Below, in pieces: positions 37,779-48,617 of a DNA stretch of 64,000 nt. The stretch's first letter is position 1. The number at the start of each line of letters is the position of its first letter. The translations under genes were made by a program, and so were the position numbers. The stretch is from Allomyces arbusculus (lineage: Eukaryota; Blastocladiomycota; Blastocladiomycetes; Blastocladiales; Blastocladiaceae), in contig JADHYV010000018.1 of assembly GCA_027604705.1 (NCBI GenBank), forward strand, positions 1 to 64,000. The letters are read 5' to 3'. The notes under the pieces are model-generated. The model saw nothing but the letters and a program-made list of their open reading frames with translations. It did not search any database and had not been told where the DNA came from.

Positions 37779-40700
37779 CTACTTTTTCCGTCCGCCCTTC
37801 TTCTCCTTGGCCTCCTCCTGCGCTGCCGCAGCCGCCGCCGCGGCCGCGGCCTCCATTGCAGCCTGCTGCTGCGCGGCAATCGCTGCGATCCGCGCCGACT
37901 CCTCCTCGATCTCCTTGAGCGTCCACTCACGGTGTTGTTGCCGGCGCTCGCCGTCCAAGTCGCGGTACCGCTTGACCTCGGCCGCGGCCTGCTCAAGAGC
38001 CTCATTCATCCACTTTCGCGCGTCCTCGGCCCCCTTCTTATCCTGTGCCCACTTTGCGCGCATCGTGTCCAGGTACTCGGCAAACTGGTCGTGTGCAATC
38101 CGCATCTGCTCGCGGCGCGCGGCCACGTCGTCGTGCGTGAGTGCTACGGGCGGTGGGACACGATCACCCTGCACTTTCGCCGGCAGAAAGTCTTCTGGCC
38201 GCGGAAGCACGTTCGGGACACCGAGAATCCCAATCAGCGCCGGGTTGAACTGGACAGCGGGCGCCGGCGGTTGCGGCGCTGCTGGTGTCGACGGGACCGC
38301 CATCGCGGCCGTCGCGGCCAAAACGGCCGGTCCAGCGGCCGTACCCGAAACTGCGGGCCCGGCAACAATTTGGGGTGTAACCGTGCCGCTTCCAGTCGCG
38401 CTGACGGGCGTGACACCGAACACGGGCGGAACGAGCGGCCCAGACCCGGGGGTCGGCGGTGCCACGTTGGACGCGGGCGCGGCGACGGCCGCAAGAGCCG
38501 CCTGCTTGAGCACCGCAAGGTACTGGTCGCGCGCCTCGCGCGCCTTGGCAGTGCGCCCCGGCTGCTTGTGCTCCCACCCTTCCTTGATGACGCGATGCCG
38601 GTCGTCACGCTCCGAGTCCTTGACGACATAGATCCCCTGCGGGTCGGAGCTGTAGACGCGCAGCATCCATCGCAGTTCGACGGGTGGTGCCGAGGGCGCG
38701 CTGAGCCCGCCGAGTGCCGTCGCAGCTGAGGAGGCGCCGCCTACCGTGTTGCTGCTGCTCACGGCGGGTGCCGGTTCGGCTTTGGCGCTCGTGTCCTTGG
38801 CGCTTCCTGCGGCGCCGCCCGTCTGCTTCTTGGACTTGACGTTGGTCGTCGACATTTTGATGGTCGACGACGCCGTGCGCGGGCGCGCAGTCGCCGTGGC
38901 CTGCGCTTCCCAGAGCAACGGGAAGAACGCGTCGTTCGGTTCGAGAAACGCCTGCAGAATGTACCGGCGCTTGGGCGGTTGTCTTGCCGACGCTGATCCC
39001 GGCGGCTACAGACGCACAATCGTGAGGCATCTTGCACATCAACGGCAACCGATTGTGACCCCCGCACGCACGTACCGATGTCTTCCCCTCACCTCCCGCC
39101 GCCGCTGCCTTTTCACGCTCGCGCTCCCTCTCGCGTTCGCGCTCGCGTTCGGCCCGTTCCCGTTCCCGCTCGCGCTCGCGCTCGCGCTCCTTTTCCTTGT
39201 CCTTTGTGCCGCGCGTCTCCTTCTCGGGTTTTGTGTTCTCGATCCCAGCGACCGGACCAACAATGTCGTCGGTCTTGTACATGACCACATTCGGAATGAC
39301 GACCGACTCGCGTGCGCGCGCCGTGTAGATGAGCGTGTCGTTTTCGAACAGTTGGATTCGAATGAAGAGGCCTGGGACTGCAAACGCCAGGTGCATCGTG
39401 ACGTGCGTCTCGGGGATGTTGGGAATGCGGACCACGTGGCTACCAACGCAACTCCGATCAGTTGACCTTCGAGCAACCCCAAGAAATAACACTGAATGCG
39501 CACCGAAAAAGCAGGTGGTGCTTGCTCGGGAGGTACACGTCCTCAAAGTCCTGCGTCCAGGCCTTGAGTCCAAGATCGAGCGGCCGTTCCGGCGGCAGGA
39601 CCGCGCCGGGACGGCTCATGACGCGCAGTCGGAACCGGCCGGCGTTGCGTGCAGCCGCGAGTTTCGAGTCGGCGAGAATTGTGTACCCCTTGACATTGGG
39701 CACCAACGGCCGCGGGACCAGCTGGAGGAACGTGGTCGGCAGCGCCGCCATCGTGTCGTTGTTGATGACGCGCAAAAGCGTGCAGTCGGCGAGCGTTTCA
39801 GGCACGTGCAGCGTCATTCCGACCATGACCTCGGTCTTGACTTGGAACGTCAGTCTATGTGTGGCAAGAGTGAGTCGGTTGAAAACGAAATCTTTGAGGA
39901 ATGGTGGTTGCCCACGGACTTGAAGAGCAAATTCCAAACATTCGGCGGCAACGCCGGGTAGGCCTCTTCGGTCTCAACGACTGTGACCCCGGCTTTGTCG
40001 GCCACGTACTTGGCCTCGTCCTCGAAGATCAACTCGTCGCGCGAGTAGAAGACTATGGCAAAGTGGGCGGGCACGTCGATCACGAACCGCACGGCATGGC
40101 CTGGCCGCACCGTCAAAAGACCGCACTGCGCCGAGCTGGTCGCGATGCGCAGCAGGACGTTGGTGCACGCGACCGGCAGGCCAGTCGCCGACGTAATCGG
40201 TGCAAGTTCAGCCACGCCTTGTGGCCGAGTCCAGTCGAACGTTTCGGCAAGAAGCGACGGAGCGCGAGGTCGGCGCGCGGTGAGCCGGCAGTGGCACGAA
40301 AAGGAGACGATCACTTCTTGTGTTCGGTCGGTCAAGTTGCCTGTGTGTGTGAGCAAAAGGTGCGTCAGTGTGGATGTCGATGGCGATAAAAAGCAATTGA
40401 TCTCGCACGCACACAGCAAGGGTGGTTGCCGCAAACCCGCATCCAGACGGTCGCGGTCGACGCCCGTCGTCGGAATCAAAAACGGGAACGGCTTGACGCT
40501 TTTGAACGTTGACGGGAAATAGTACAAGGTAATCGCGTCAGCAACGGCCATGATTTGTGCTGCCGACAGCACGACTTCGGCGCTTGCGCCACCGTCCTTG
40601 GTCATGATCGGAAACATGTGCAGCTTGAACATGTCCAGCGCCGGGAGCACAGGCGCGGCGGTATCGGCACTCGTCGGTGGCGGTATCCACCGCGTCAAAC

Positions 40701-42971
40701 GCGCAACGACGGGAACGCTCATCCCGCCGAAGAGCGGGCCGTACATGTCGAGCCACGCGCCGGTGCCCTCGCTCGCCACGATGCCATTGCGTAGCGCATC
40801 GTTGCGGAATGAAACCATGACGAGGGCCGACGGCCCGGATGCCTTGGTCTTGGCCATGGCTCCGGTTGTTGGTGTGCTGGTGGGGAGTGCCGTGGTCGGT
40901 GTCCCGAGCCGCCCAGACTGCGTGAGCCCAGTACTGGACGTGGCTGATTGTGGGTGCAGCAGGAGCTTGATCCGCGAAAACAACGCCTTTTGGTCGTCTT
41001 GAGGCCAGTCGCGGTTGCCGAGCGCAATGGTTTGAGCGGGGCACCCAGAGAGCGCCGTGTAGACGTTGAAATCGCTCATTTCCGGTTGGTCAGGCCGCTC
41101 GTCGTAGCTAAACCGAGAAGCTGGAGAAATCAACCTTGGGTACACGATCGAAGAACAGGAATATGAAAAGCACTGAACCTGATCGATGCGAGCTTGAGCA
41201 CCGCCTTGGTGACGATCCATGGCCAAATTTCACCCGGAACCGCCGACGTGAGCAGGAGCGGTCTCCCATCGGCATCGACCGGGATCTTGTCGTCGACAAT
41301 GACTTTGCGCCACGCGCCGCACCAAAACAACTTGACTGCGTACTTGCCAGCCGGGTTGAGCTGCGGCGTCGCGTCCTTGGCTTTTGGATAGACGTGGTCC
41401 CACGGCACAAAATACTCGAGCTCTGGCGGAGGAACGGGTCCCGCCGCACCGGCAGCCACGGGTCCCGCAGCACCACCGAGCACCGAGACGCTTCCAGCAG
41501 CTGCCGCGGTTGACGCAGAGCTTGGGCCGGGTCGGGTCGGTGGTGGTGCAGCGGGTGACGACGGTGGAACGGGGGAATGGATCGCGGCGGGCGCGGCCGC
41601 AGTGTGGTGGAGCGGAACCAGCACATGGAACGCGCCGAGAAGTTTGCGCATCATCGGGGATGCTTGGCACAGCGCCCAGTTGGTCATGAGTGCCGGCGAG
41701 GCCCACTTGGGCGCGGTTGTTGCTGCAGAGGCTGAATCAGGCGATATGGCGTCGTTAGATGCCATGCGAGACCCAACAGTCGAAGCAGACGGTGCCGGAT
41801 CAAGCGTCGGCGCGAGTTGCAGGGCTGAGGCCCACGGCACAGCCATGGCGCCCGTCGCAGCAACGGCATCAGCCGCGCCGCGGAACAGAAACTGCGCGTC
41901 GTGCGACGTGAACGGGCTTGACTGAACCGGGTCCGGAATGTCGTCGGTCGGCACGGCGGGCGGACTCGCAGAAGCTGTCGCACCCGGCGGAACAGGTGGC
42001 GTGTTCGGATGCGCGGGCGCGGCATGGTTAGCGCCAGCGGATCCAGGCGCTGACGATGGTCCTGCAGGCGGTGCACCCGCCGCTGCCGTTGCCGTTGCCG
42101 CTGGAGCGGTCACGGATCCGGGTGCGGCATCGGGTGGCGACGGTGCGCGGTTGACCGCAGGTGCCAGCGGCTGCGCGGTGAGCGAGTTGGGTGCCGCGAG
42201 CAGCGACGCGGCACGCGAGGGAACCGTGACCGGTGCAATATCGGCAACGACCTTGAGTTCTGGCGGGCCCGCGGCGCTCGGTGGCCAGCAGGACAGGGCC
42301 ACGTCGGCTGCGCGCTTGAGCCCGTCGACCCGGTCGCGCAGCGACGGCGGGAGATACTGTAGCACCGTGTCAATGTCATCCATAGCAGATGCGGCCGCGA
42401 CCAGCGCCGAAGTGCCGGTAGGTGCGAGCGCAGCCGTAACGGCCGCCGCTGGTCCACCTTGTGCCGCTGAGCTCGCGCTGGTGCCGACAGCACCCTTGCC
42501 ACCGCCACCGCCGCTCATTGCACTCCCGGCACCTGCTGCGCCGCCGCTGCCGCTGCTCACTCCAAACGTCGATGCGCCGACCATGGACGCGCTCGGTCCG
42601 GCGGCGGTGGGCCAGGCCCATTTTTCAGCGGCAATGTCGGCGTCGGTCCACTCGGGCCATGGAACAACAGCAGCGTCGTTGAAATACGGCAACGCGTGGT
42701 CGAGAATCGGCGGCAGCGAACTTGTCCGGTACGTTGACGAGGATGCGGCATTCAGTGACATGTTGAGCGCGCCCCCCGGCGAGCTGTCGTCGAGCCCGAG
42801 CCGAGTGCCGCTGGCGCTGCTTGATGTGCGTGCTCGACCTGCGGCCGTTGATTTAGCGTCGTTTCCGGTGCCGACGGCGAGCTGGGCACCTGCGCCGGTT
42901 GCAGTTGAGGGCCCATTGGCACGGATCGATGCGGCAGTGCTCGCAGCACTGGGTCGCTCCTTTGAGGTCAT
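37779..42971 (-). CDS. ADGB: androglobin homologue (calpain-like), globin not seen
   Basis: Androglobin is a ciliary/sperm protein that in animals joins a calpain-7-like protease domain to a circularly permuted globin. Exons 42971-41179, 41107-39920, 39854-39504, 39439-39076 and 39005-37779 give 1640 aa in one frame; part of exon 2 (about 40410-40330) may be a further in-frame intron. The N-terminus has the ADGB signature VPWPEWTDADIAAEKWAWP. A long Ala/Pro/Ser linker of about 350 aa follows, then the calpain-like block (KYAVKLFWCGAWRKVIVDDKI, GEIWPWIVTKAVLKLA) and SDFNVYTALSGCPAQTIAL. The usual catalytic Cys position is not obvious. Later come HMFPIMTKDGG, FILEDE-like LIFEDEAKYV, a β-rich C-terminal region, a long Glu/Arg alternating helix and an Ala-rich coiled coil. 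I see no IQ motif and no globin-like helix set. Donors are GTTCAG, GTCCGT, GTGCGC and GTACGT. Confidence 0.85.
39115..39196. repeat. degenerate hexamer repeat encoding a Glu/Arg helix
   Basis: CGCTCG/CGTTCG-type hexamers repeat within exon 4 of the androglobin gene. On the coding strand they give alternating Glu and Arg residues. Such a pattern usually forms a single charged α-helix. It may also be length-variable between strains. Confidence 0.85.
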
Positions 42972-43311
42972 GAGGTTGCTGCTGCTATCTGGTCAATGTT
43001 GCTCGGGTCCCACGGCGCGATCAAAGCGGTTGAATGGTTGAGTGCGCCGAGTAGCAGTGTCCCTGCTGTCGTGAAAGGATCGGAAAAGAGATCACCAGCG
43101 TCGGATGTCGCGGCCGGTGACATGACCAGGACGGGGTCCTGGCCAACGTTGTCACTCGTCGGTTTGTCGCTGCTGATCGCTGGCTGACGCGGTCGCGTGA
43201 CATGCCGGCCTGCCCACCATTTCTGCGTCGTTGAGCAAAAACCGCATCGGTTCCAGGCCCCCCGGTAATCTATTGATCATAACAGGCTAAATGGGTCGAC
43301 GGCGGAACCGA
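42972..43311. other. intergenic, androglobin promoter and COQ2 3' end
   Basis: This is 340 bp between two minus-strand genes. It must contain the COQ2 3' UTR and the androglobin promoter. I saw no distinct motif. Confidence 0.5.
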
Positions 43312-44499
43312 TCATGGTGTCCTTGGAAAAGCCTCCGACTCGACATCGTCTGCTCTCTCGGTCGCGGCCACCGGCACGGCCAGCTCTTGCTGCCGCTTCG
43401 TCTGCTCCTCATATAACCGGCGCGCATACTCGACCGACAGCCCCATCGCCAGAAACACACCTCCCCACGACGACACCCGGAACGCGCGCCCGCACGACGC
43501 CGGATCGTCAAGATTGGCTGTCCATGTCAGGTACAGCATGTTGGCCGTGGCCGCCGTGACCCCTATGGCATAGGGCACACCGAGCCCCGCAGCCGCACCG
43601 CTCATGGCAAACAGGGCGCCCGACGTGAGCGCGAGTCCCGTCAAGATCGGCTTGGTGCGATCGGCAAAGGCCAGCGCCGTCGACTTGACGCCGACCTGAA
43701 TATCGTCGCGCTTGTCCTGGTGTGCATAGAGTGTGTCGTAGACGAGCGTCCAGGCAATACCACCACCGTAGAGCGGGAGCGCCTGGTCGAGTGGGAGCGC
43801 GTTGGTCATAGCCGTGAACCCGAGCAGCGCGCCCCAGTTGAAGGTCAATCCTGGATGGAAGGAGAGCGTCAGATCACGGCGTCAAAATCGTGGGCTATGG
43901 TGCGCATCGAATTGACGAACCGAGAACGAGCTGAGGATAGTAAGTGATGCGCTTCATGAGCGGGTAGGAGACCACAAAGGCGAGCGACGAGGCGCCGAGG
44001 CCGATACTGTCCACCCAGCAGCTGATGGGTGAGTGAGGCTATTGAATCGGCAAGGGGCAAAGCACGTGCCGGACCTGGTCCAGTTGAGCTGCGTCAGGAC
44101 AGCCAGGCCGGCCGAACACTGCACGGCCAGGAACATGACAGCCTGCGGCACCGAGACGGCGCCCGATGCGAGCGGTCGGTCCCTGGTGCGCTCCACCTGG
44201 CGATCAAAGTCGCGGTCCCATAAATCGTTGATGGTGCATCCGGCGCCGCGCATGACAAAGGCGCCCGTCCCAAACAGTGCCAGCATCTTGGCCGTGAGCA
44301 CGGGTGAGGCCGGAATTGCCGTCGAGGACGCGGCCATAAGAATCGACCACGTGCAGGGCAGGTAGAGCAAGTAGGTCCCGGCCGGCTTGTCGATGCGGGC
44401 CAGCTGCTCATAGGGTCGGGTTCGTTGGCGGAGATGGGCCCAAGAGGCGCGTAGGCGCGCGGCCAAGCTGGCGGCACCTGCGCCACGGGCAAGCGACAT
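43312..44499 (-). CDS. COQ2: 4-hydroxybenzoate polyprenyltransferase
   Basis: This enzyme joins 4-hydroxybenzoate to the polyprenyl tail in the mitochondrial inner membrane, the second step of ubiquinone synthesis. Exons 44499-44075, 44021-43921 and 43850-43312 join to 354 aa. An Ala/Arg-rich N-terminus ([20 protein letters not shown]) fits a mitochondrial presequence. The first Asp-rich motif is [20 protein letters not shown] and the second is [13 protein letters not shown]; these bind the two Mg2+-diphosphate groups. Between them are [20 protein letters not shown] and [10 protein letters not shown], typical of UbiA-family helices. The frame and the conserved residues are intact, so the protein should be active. 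Donors are GTCCGG and GTTCGT. The gene is head-to-head with TBCK, 311 bp apart. Confidence 0.97.
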
Positions 44500-44810
44500 G
44501 GTGGCGACGGTTTTGGATCAAGGCGACTGGTGCCGAGTACGAGAATCAATAAATTACGAAAGTCTGAGCAGAACTGGAGCCACGGGTCGAGAAATGGTTT
44601 GGCGGTTTGGTTATTGTTGTTGGATGGCAGGGACCAAACCACGACGCGTGGCTTCAGATATCTGTGACATTTGTGCGGTGGGCAAGCGAAGTCCCTCGGA
44701 CGGGTCCATCGTCGGGCCCTGCAGGACCAGCGGCGACACCGTGAGCTGCAAAACCAACAGCGACGGCACGAGCAACAGCAGCACTAGTAGCGCCCGCAAA
44801 CGCACCGAGC
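44500..44810. promoter_or_regulatory. shared divergent promoter region of COQ2 and TBCK
   Basis: This 311-bp interval separates two divergent start codons, so both promoters are compressed here. I could not pick out any individual element. Confidence 0.45.
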
Positions 44811-47800
44811 ATGGACCACGCGCCGACGGCCCCAGGCGGCCAAGGCGAGCCTGTTGCAGCATCTGCACGATCGAGCCTCGTGAGCAACGATTTGACGGGC
44901 GACCACAGTCTGTTCGCCTTTTTACGCAACCCGTGCTCGGGCGGCAGCGTGCTGGCCGTCCTGCCCGTTGATATCGAGCTCGGCAGGGCACGGTCGCTTG
45001 CGCTCGCGCCAGATTCGCTCGAGAACGGGGATCTGGTTGCCGACACGGACACGGACGTGAGTAGCCTGAACCCTGACCATGGCGACAGCGACAGCGAGTT
45101 TGGCGACGACGACGAGAACGGTGACGCGGCATCGGCCAGCAACGACGACCATGAAACCGAGGTGACAGTGTCCGACGTGATCACGCGCGTCGCGGGCCGA
45201 TTCGCACTGTTGCAGCGACTCTCGCGCGAGTCGCCCTACTTGTGCACCTGCATTGAGTGCATGCGCGGCGGCTACAACGATGCGAGTACGGCGTGTGCTC
45301 GTTCACTTGATGTCATGGCCCGTTCGCTGCCACGCTCATGAGTTTGACCGGTCGAGTCGATTGCGTCGCACAGAAAGGCTCTACTTGCTCCAAGAGGCGT
45401 TTCCGCAAACTCTCCAAGCTGCCATTGCGAGCCGGACAAGTGAGGGCGAGGATGATGACGGCGCGCCCGAGTCCCCGAAGCGGTACGTTCGGTGCTGGCT
45501 CGCGTCTCTTAGATTGGTCCAATGTTGTGCTGATTTGATGTAGCCAGCGTTGCTCCACCACTCAAATTCGGTCCTGGGCTTGCCAAATCGTCGAGGCGCT
45601 CGCACTGTGCCAGCGGCACGGCATCCAGCACCGTTACTTGGTGCCAGAAAACGTGCATTTGAACGATCGGGTTCGTTGCTTTGGGCATGACCTTGATGTT
45701 ATGCTTGGCCGCTCTTCTCTCACTTGCGCGCTTGTAGGGCGACGCGATGCTGTCCAACTTTGCCCTCTACCATCTGTCAGGCGAGGGCAAAGATTTTATC
45801 CCGACGCTGCCGCCCGCGACCATCTGCCCACCCGAGACTGTCTTAGCCTCTGCACCATTGTTCTCGTCGTTTAAGGCCCGTGGTTTGCATTGGTTATCTC
45901 GACGAGTCCATCAAACTAACGTCAGCGCTGACCCATGTTAGGCAGACGTGTGGGCCCTTGGTGTACGCTTTTAACTTGATCCGTGTCCTCCCGTCCGACC
46001 TCTTCCACCGAGTGATCCTGATTTGCAGAGCTTTCTTGATCTTTCTCCACTAGTTGCTCTTGTTTCACGTCGCCACGGGCGCGCCGCTCCTTCCGGAGGA
46101 GCCAAAAGACTACTTTTTGGCACTCGCCTCGTTTATCCACTCGCCTGATCTTCTCCAGCAAATTCTCGCGGGCGGTGCGAGCGATCAAATCGATGCCGAG
46201 CTCATGTCGTTTCTCGAGGTGTGCCTCCAGGTTGAGTCCGAGTCGCGTCCGACGCCATTGGAGCTCCTGCAGCACCCGTACCTCGCCGATTTGCCCGCAC
46301 TGCGCCCACGGCGCGGATCGGGGACGAGGCAGCACTTGACGAACCTGTCTGTCTTGTTTCACCTGTGGCTCCTCGACTCGGGCAACCTGGACGTCGAATA
46401 CGCACGATTGACCCACCACGCTATCCGCCCACCGGTGCTCGTCCTGCCCGGTACTCTCTCGTCGCGGAGCTCGGCAATTGGTCAACCACCACGTGCGCAT
46501 CCACCGTTCATTCTCGATTTGAGCCGCGTGCAGGACCAATTGCGCGCGTCTCTGGCCGATCAGGCCGTGCTCGATGCCGAACTCGCCAAGACAGCCACGC
46601 AACCCGTGTCGGTCCGCGAAAAGAACGTTGTCTACCAATTCCACCGCATTCAGCGATTCTCAGACCTGCTGCTCCAGTACCCGCTCACGACCGACGAGAT
46701 CGTGAGCGAGAGCCGCATCGACATTCCACCGTACCTGCGCGCCTCCGTCTGGGCCGCGCTTCTCGGGATTGCCGGCGACCCGGAGTGGTTGTGGGCACGG
46801 CAAACGGCACTGAGCGACGCATGGGTGCGGCTCGACGACGAGGCGCACGCCGTGCAGGACCGGCAGCTTGACGCCGACATTCACCGGTGCCACGCTTATC
46901 ATCCGGTGATCGCCTCGCCAACGGGCCAGCAGCACCTGAAGCAGCTGATTGCCGCTTGGCTCGCAGCACACCCGGACCGTGTCTACTGGCAAGGGTTCGA
47001 CTCGGTCTGCGCCGTGTTCCTATCGCAGTGGCCCGCCGACCTCGGCATGGCCTACGCGTGCCTCGACGCATTCGTGGCCCGATACCTGTCACGCCTGCTC
47101 GCTGCCGACAATGCTGCGGCGCTCGGCGAGTTTTTCGCGCTCCTTACGCTCACGCTGCGGTTCATGGACCCGGAACTGTCCGTGCACCTCGCGACAATCG
47201 GCGTCACGTTCGACCTGTTTGCCATGTCGTGGGTGCTGACGCTATTTGCGCACATTCTTGCCCTCCCGGCGACTTACCGGCTCTGGGACCAGCTGCTCGC
47301 GCGATCGCACGACCAGCCGGCGTTCCGGTTCATCCTCATGGCGTCGGTGTTGCGGACGCCCACGATTCGCGCGGCGTTGCTCGCGTCAACCTCGTTTGAC
47401 GCGGCGCTCCTGCTCTTGTCGGACTTCCCGCCCATGGACGTGCAAACGGTCTTGCAGCTCGCGGCCGCGCACGCTGACACGCTGCCGCTGAGTATTGCCA
47501 AGTCGTTTGATTTTGACTCGCATGTGGTCCCGCGGCAATTGCATATTTCGTTGGAAGACTGTATTCAGTGTGCGAGCGACATTCGCATGGTCGATTTGCG
47601 GTTCGGGTACGCATACTTTTCCAGGTCATGATTCCCTCTTATCCAGTGCCCTGACCTCTCCTTCATTCTCCTTCTGTCATAGCAACAACGGCCGCCCTGG
47701 GGAACACTTCCCACGGTCCACCATAATCTCTGCCGCCGACTTTGATGCGATCGGCCCGCTCTTGCGCCAACAACGCGGGAACCGGCGCATCACGGTCGTG

Positions 47801-48052
47801 CGCACCGCGTACGCCGAAATCGCTGAGCGTGTGCTCGGCAAGTTGGCCGATTGGTGGGTGCCGGGCGCGTGCTGGCTTGAAGACTCGGCGCCTGTGCCAC
47901 CGCCGGTGGTCCCGGCAACGCCGGCGTCCCCGCGTGCGGCTCGGCAGCCGCCTCCCGCCGACTTGGTCGCATGGGACCGTGGGGTGTGCGCATGCGCGCC
48001 GATGCAGGTCGTGGTCGGGTCAGCGGTGCTGTTCAAGTGTAATGCACCGTGA
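44811..48052 (+). CDS. TBCK: TBCK: pseudokinase, TBC and rhodanese domains
   Basis: TBCK is an endosomal protein of the FERRY mRNA-transport complex and is linked to mTOR signalling. Exons 44811-45285, 45374-45482, 45544-45670, 45738 to about 45870, about 45942-45962, 46054-47624 and 47683-48052 keep the frame, except that the join near 45870-45942 is uncertain. The kinase-like domain has RVAGRFALLQRLSRESPYLC, then CQRHGIQHRYLVPENVHLND, where the catalytic HRD is HRY, then LSNFALYHLS in place of DFG, and DVWALG: a pseudokinase, as in human TBCK. The TBC domain shows RIDIPPYLRASVWAALLGIAG, DIHRCHAYHPV, RVYWQGFDSVCAVFL and LFAHILALPATYRLWDQLL. The human protein also shows the IPP.R and YWQG.D patterns. 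The last exons form a rhodanese-like end without an active-site Cys. An acidic N-terminal extension of about 120 aa is unusual. Confidence 0.95.
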
Positions 48053-48617
48053 GGGCGAGCGGCCGGCAGGGGGGGGGGGGGGAGGGGGAGGAGGGAGAGA
48101 GGGTGCGCAAGGGGGATTTAGATTTGATTGGATGGGTGGAGAGGTGTTGCGCGACGCCCATCGCGCAGTTTTTTGTTGGACGTAGGCCGTCGCCGTGACG
48201 GGTTGCCCACGCTGCTTTGGGATTGGGAAGGGAATGTGAGTGATGAATGTTGTGAGGATGGTGAGCATTCGTTGAAGCCGCTGACGTTAGCGGCAAGGAG
48301 TAGCTCGTTTTTCGTCGTCACACCAAACGGATGGAGTGGGGACCGGTGGGACGGCGTTCAAACCCCACCGTGACCGCGAACCCTGACTTGCTCACTCGCG
48401 CCGCCATTTCCATCCACAAGCAACCTCCCTTCAAGTGTCAGGACTACCAGCATCAGAAAAACGAGGCCTCAAGATGGCGCGGAAGTTGCGACCGGTTCAC
48501 GATCTACGGACCCATGATCCACCCGCGCTCAACGACAGCTCTCGACGATCCCGCGACCATGACCTTCATCATATGCTGCTCGGTGCGGAGCGCAAGATCA
48601 TTCCTGTTAGACCAAAC
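48053..48617. other. intergenic with a 14-nt G run
   Basis: This stretch holds the TBCK 3' UTR and the promoter and 5' UTR of the receptor gene. A run of 14 G lies at 48069-48082, followed by more purine-rich sequence to about 48105. An in-frame upstream ATG at 48474 could extend the receptor, but the signal peptide favours 48618. Confidence 0.55.
48069..48082 (+). repeat. poly-G tract, 14 nt
   Basis: An uninterrupted run of 14 guanines lies 17 bases after the TBCK stop codon, within a longer purine-only stretch. It lies where the 3' UTR should be and could form G-quadruplex-like structure in the transcript. Confidence 0.95.

Noticed and set aside
48340-48375. T-arm-like sequence (GTTCAAACCCC) suggesting a tRNA
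   Set aside because: No matching acceptor, D-arm or anticodon arm can be formed around it.
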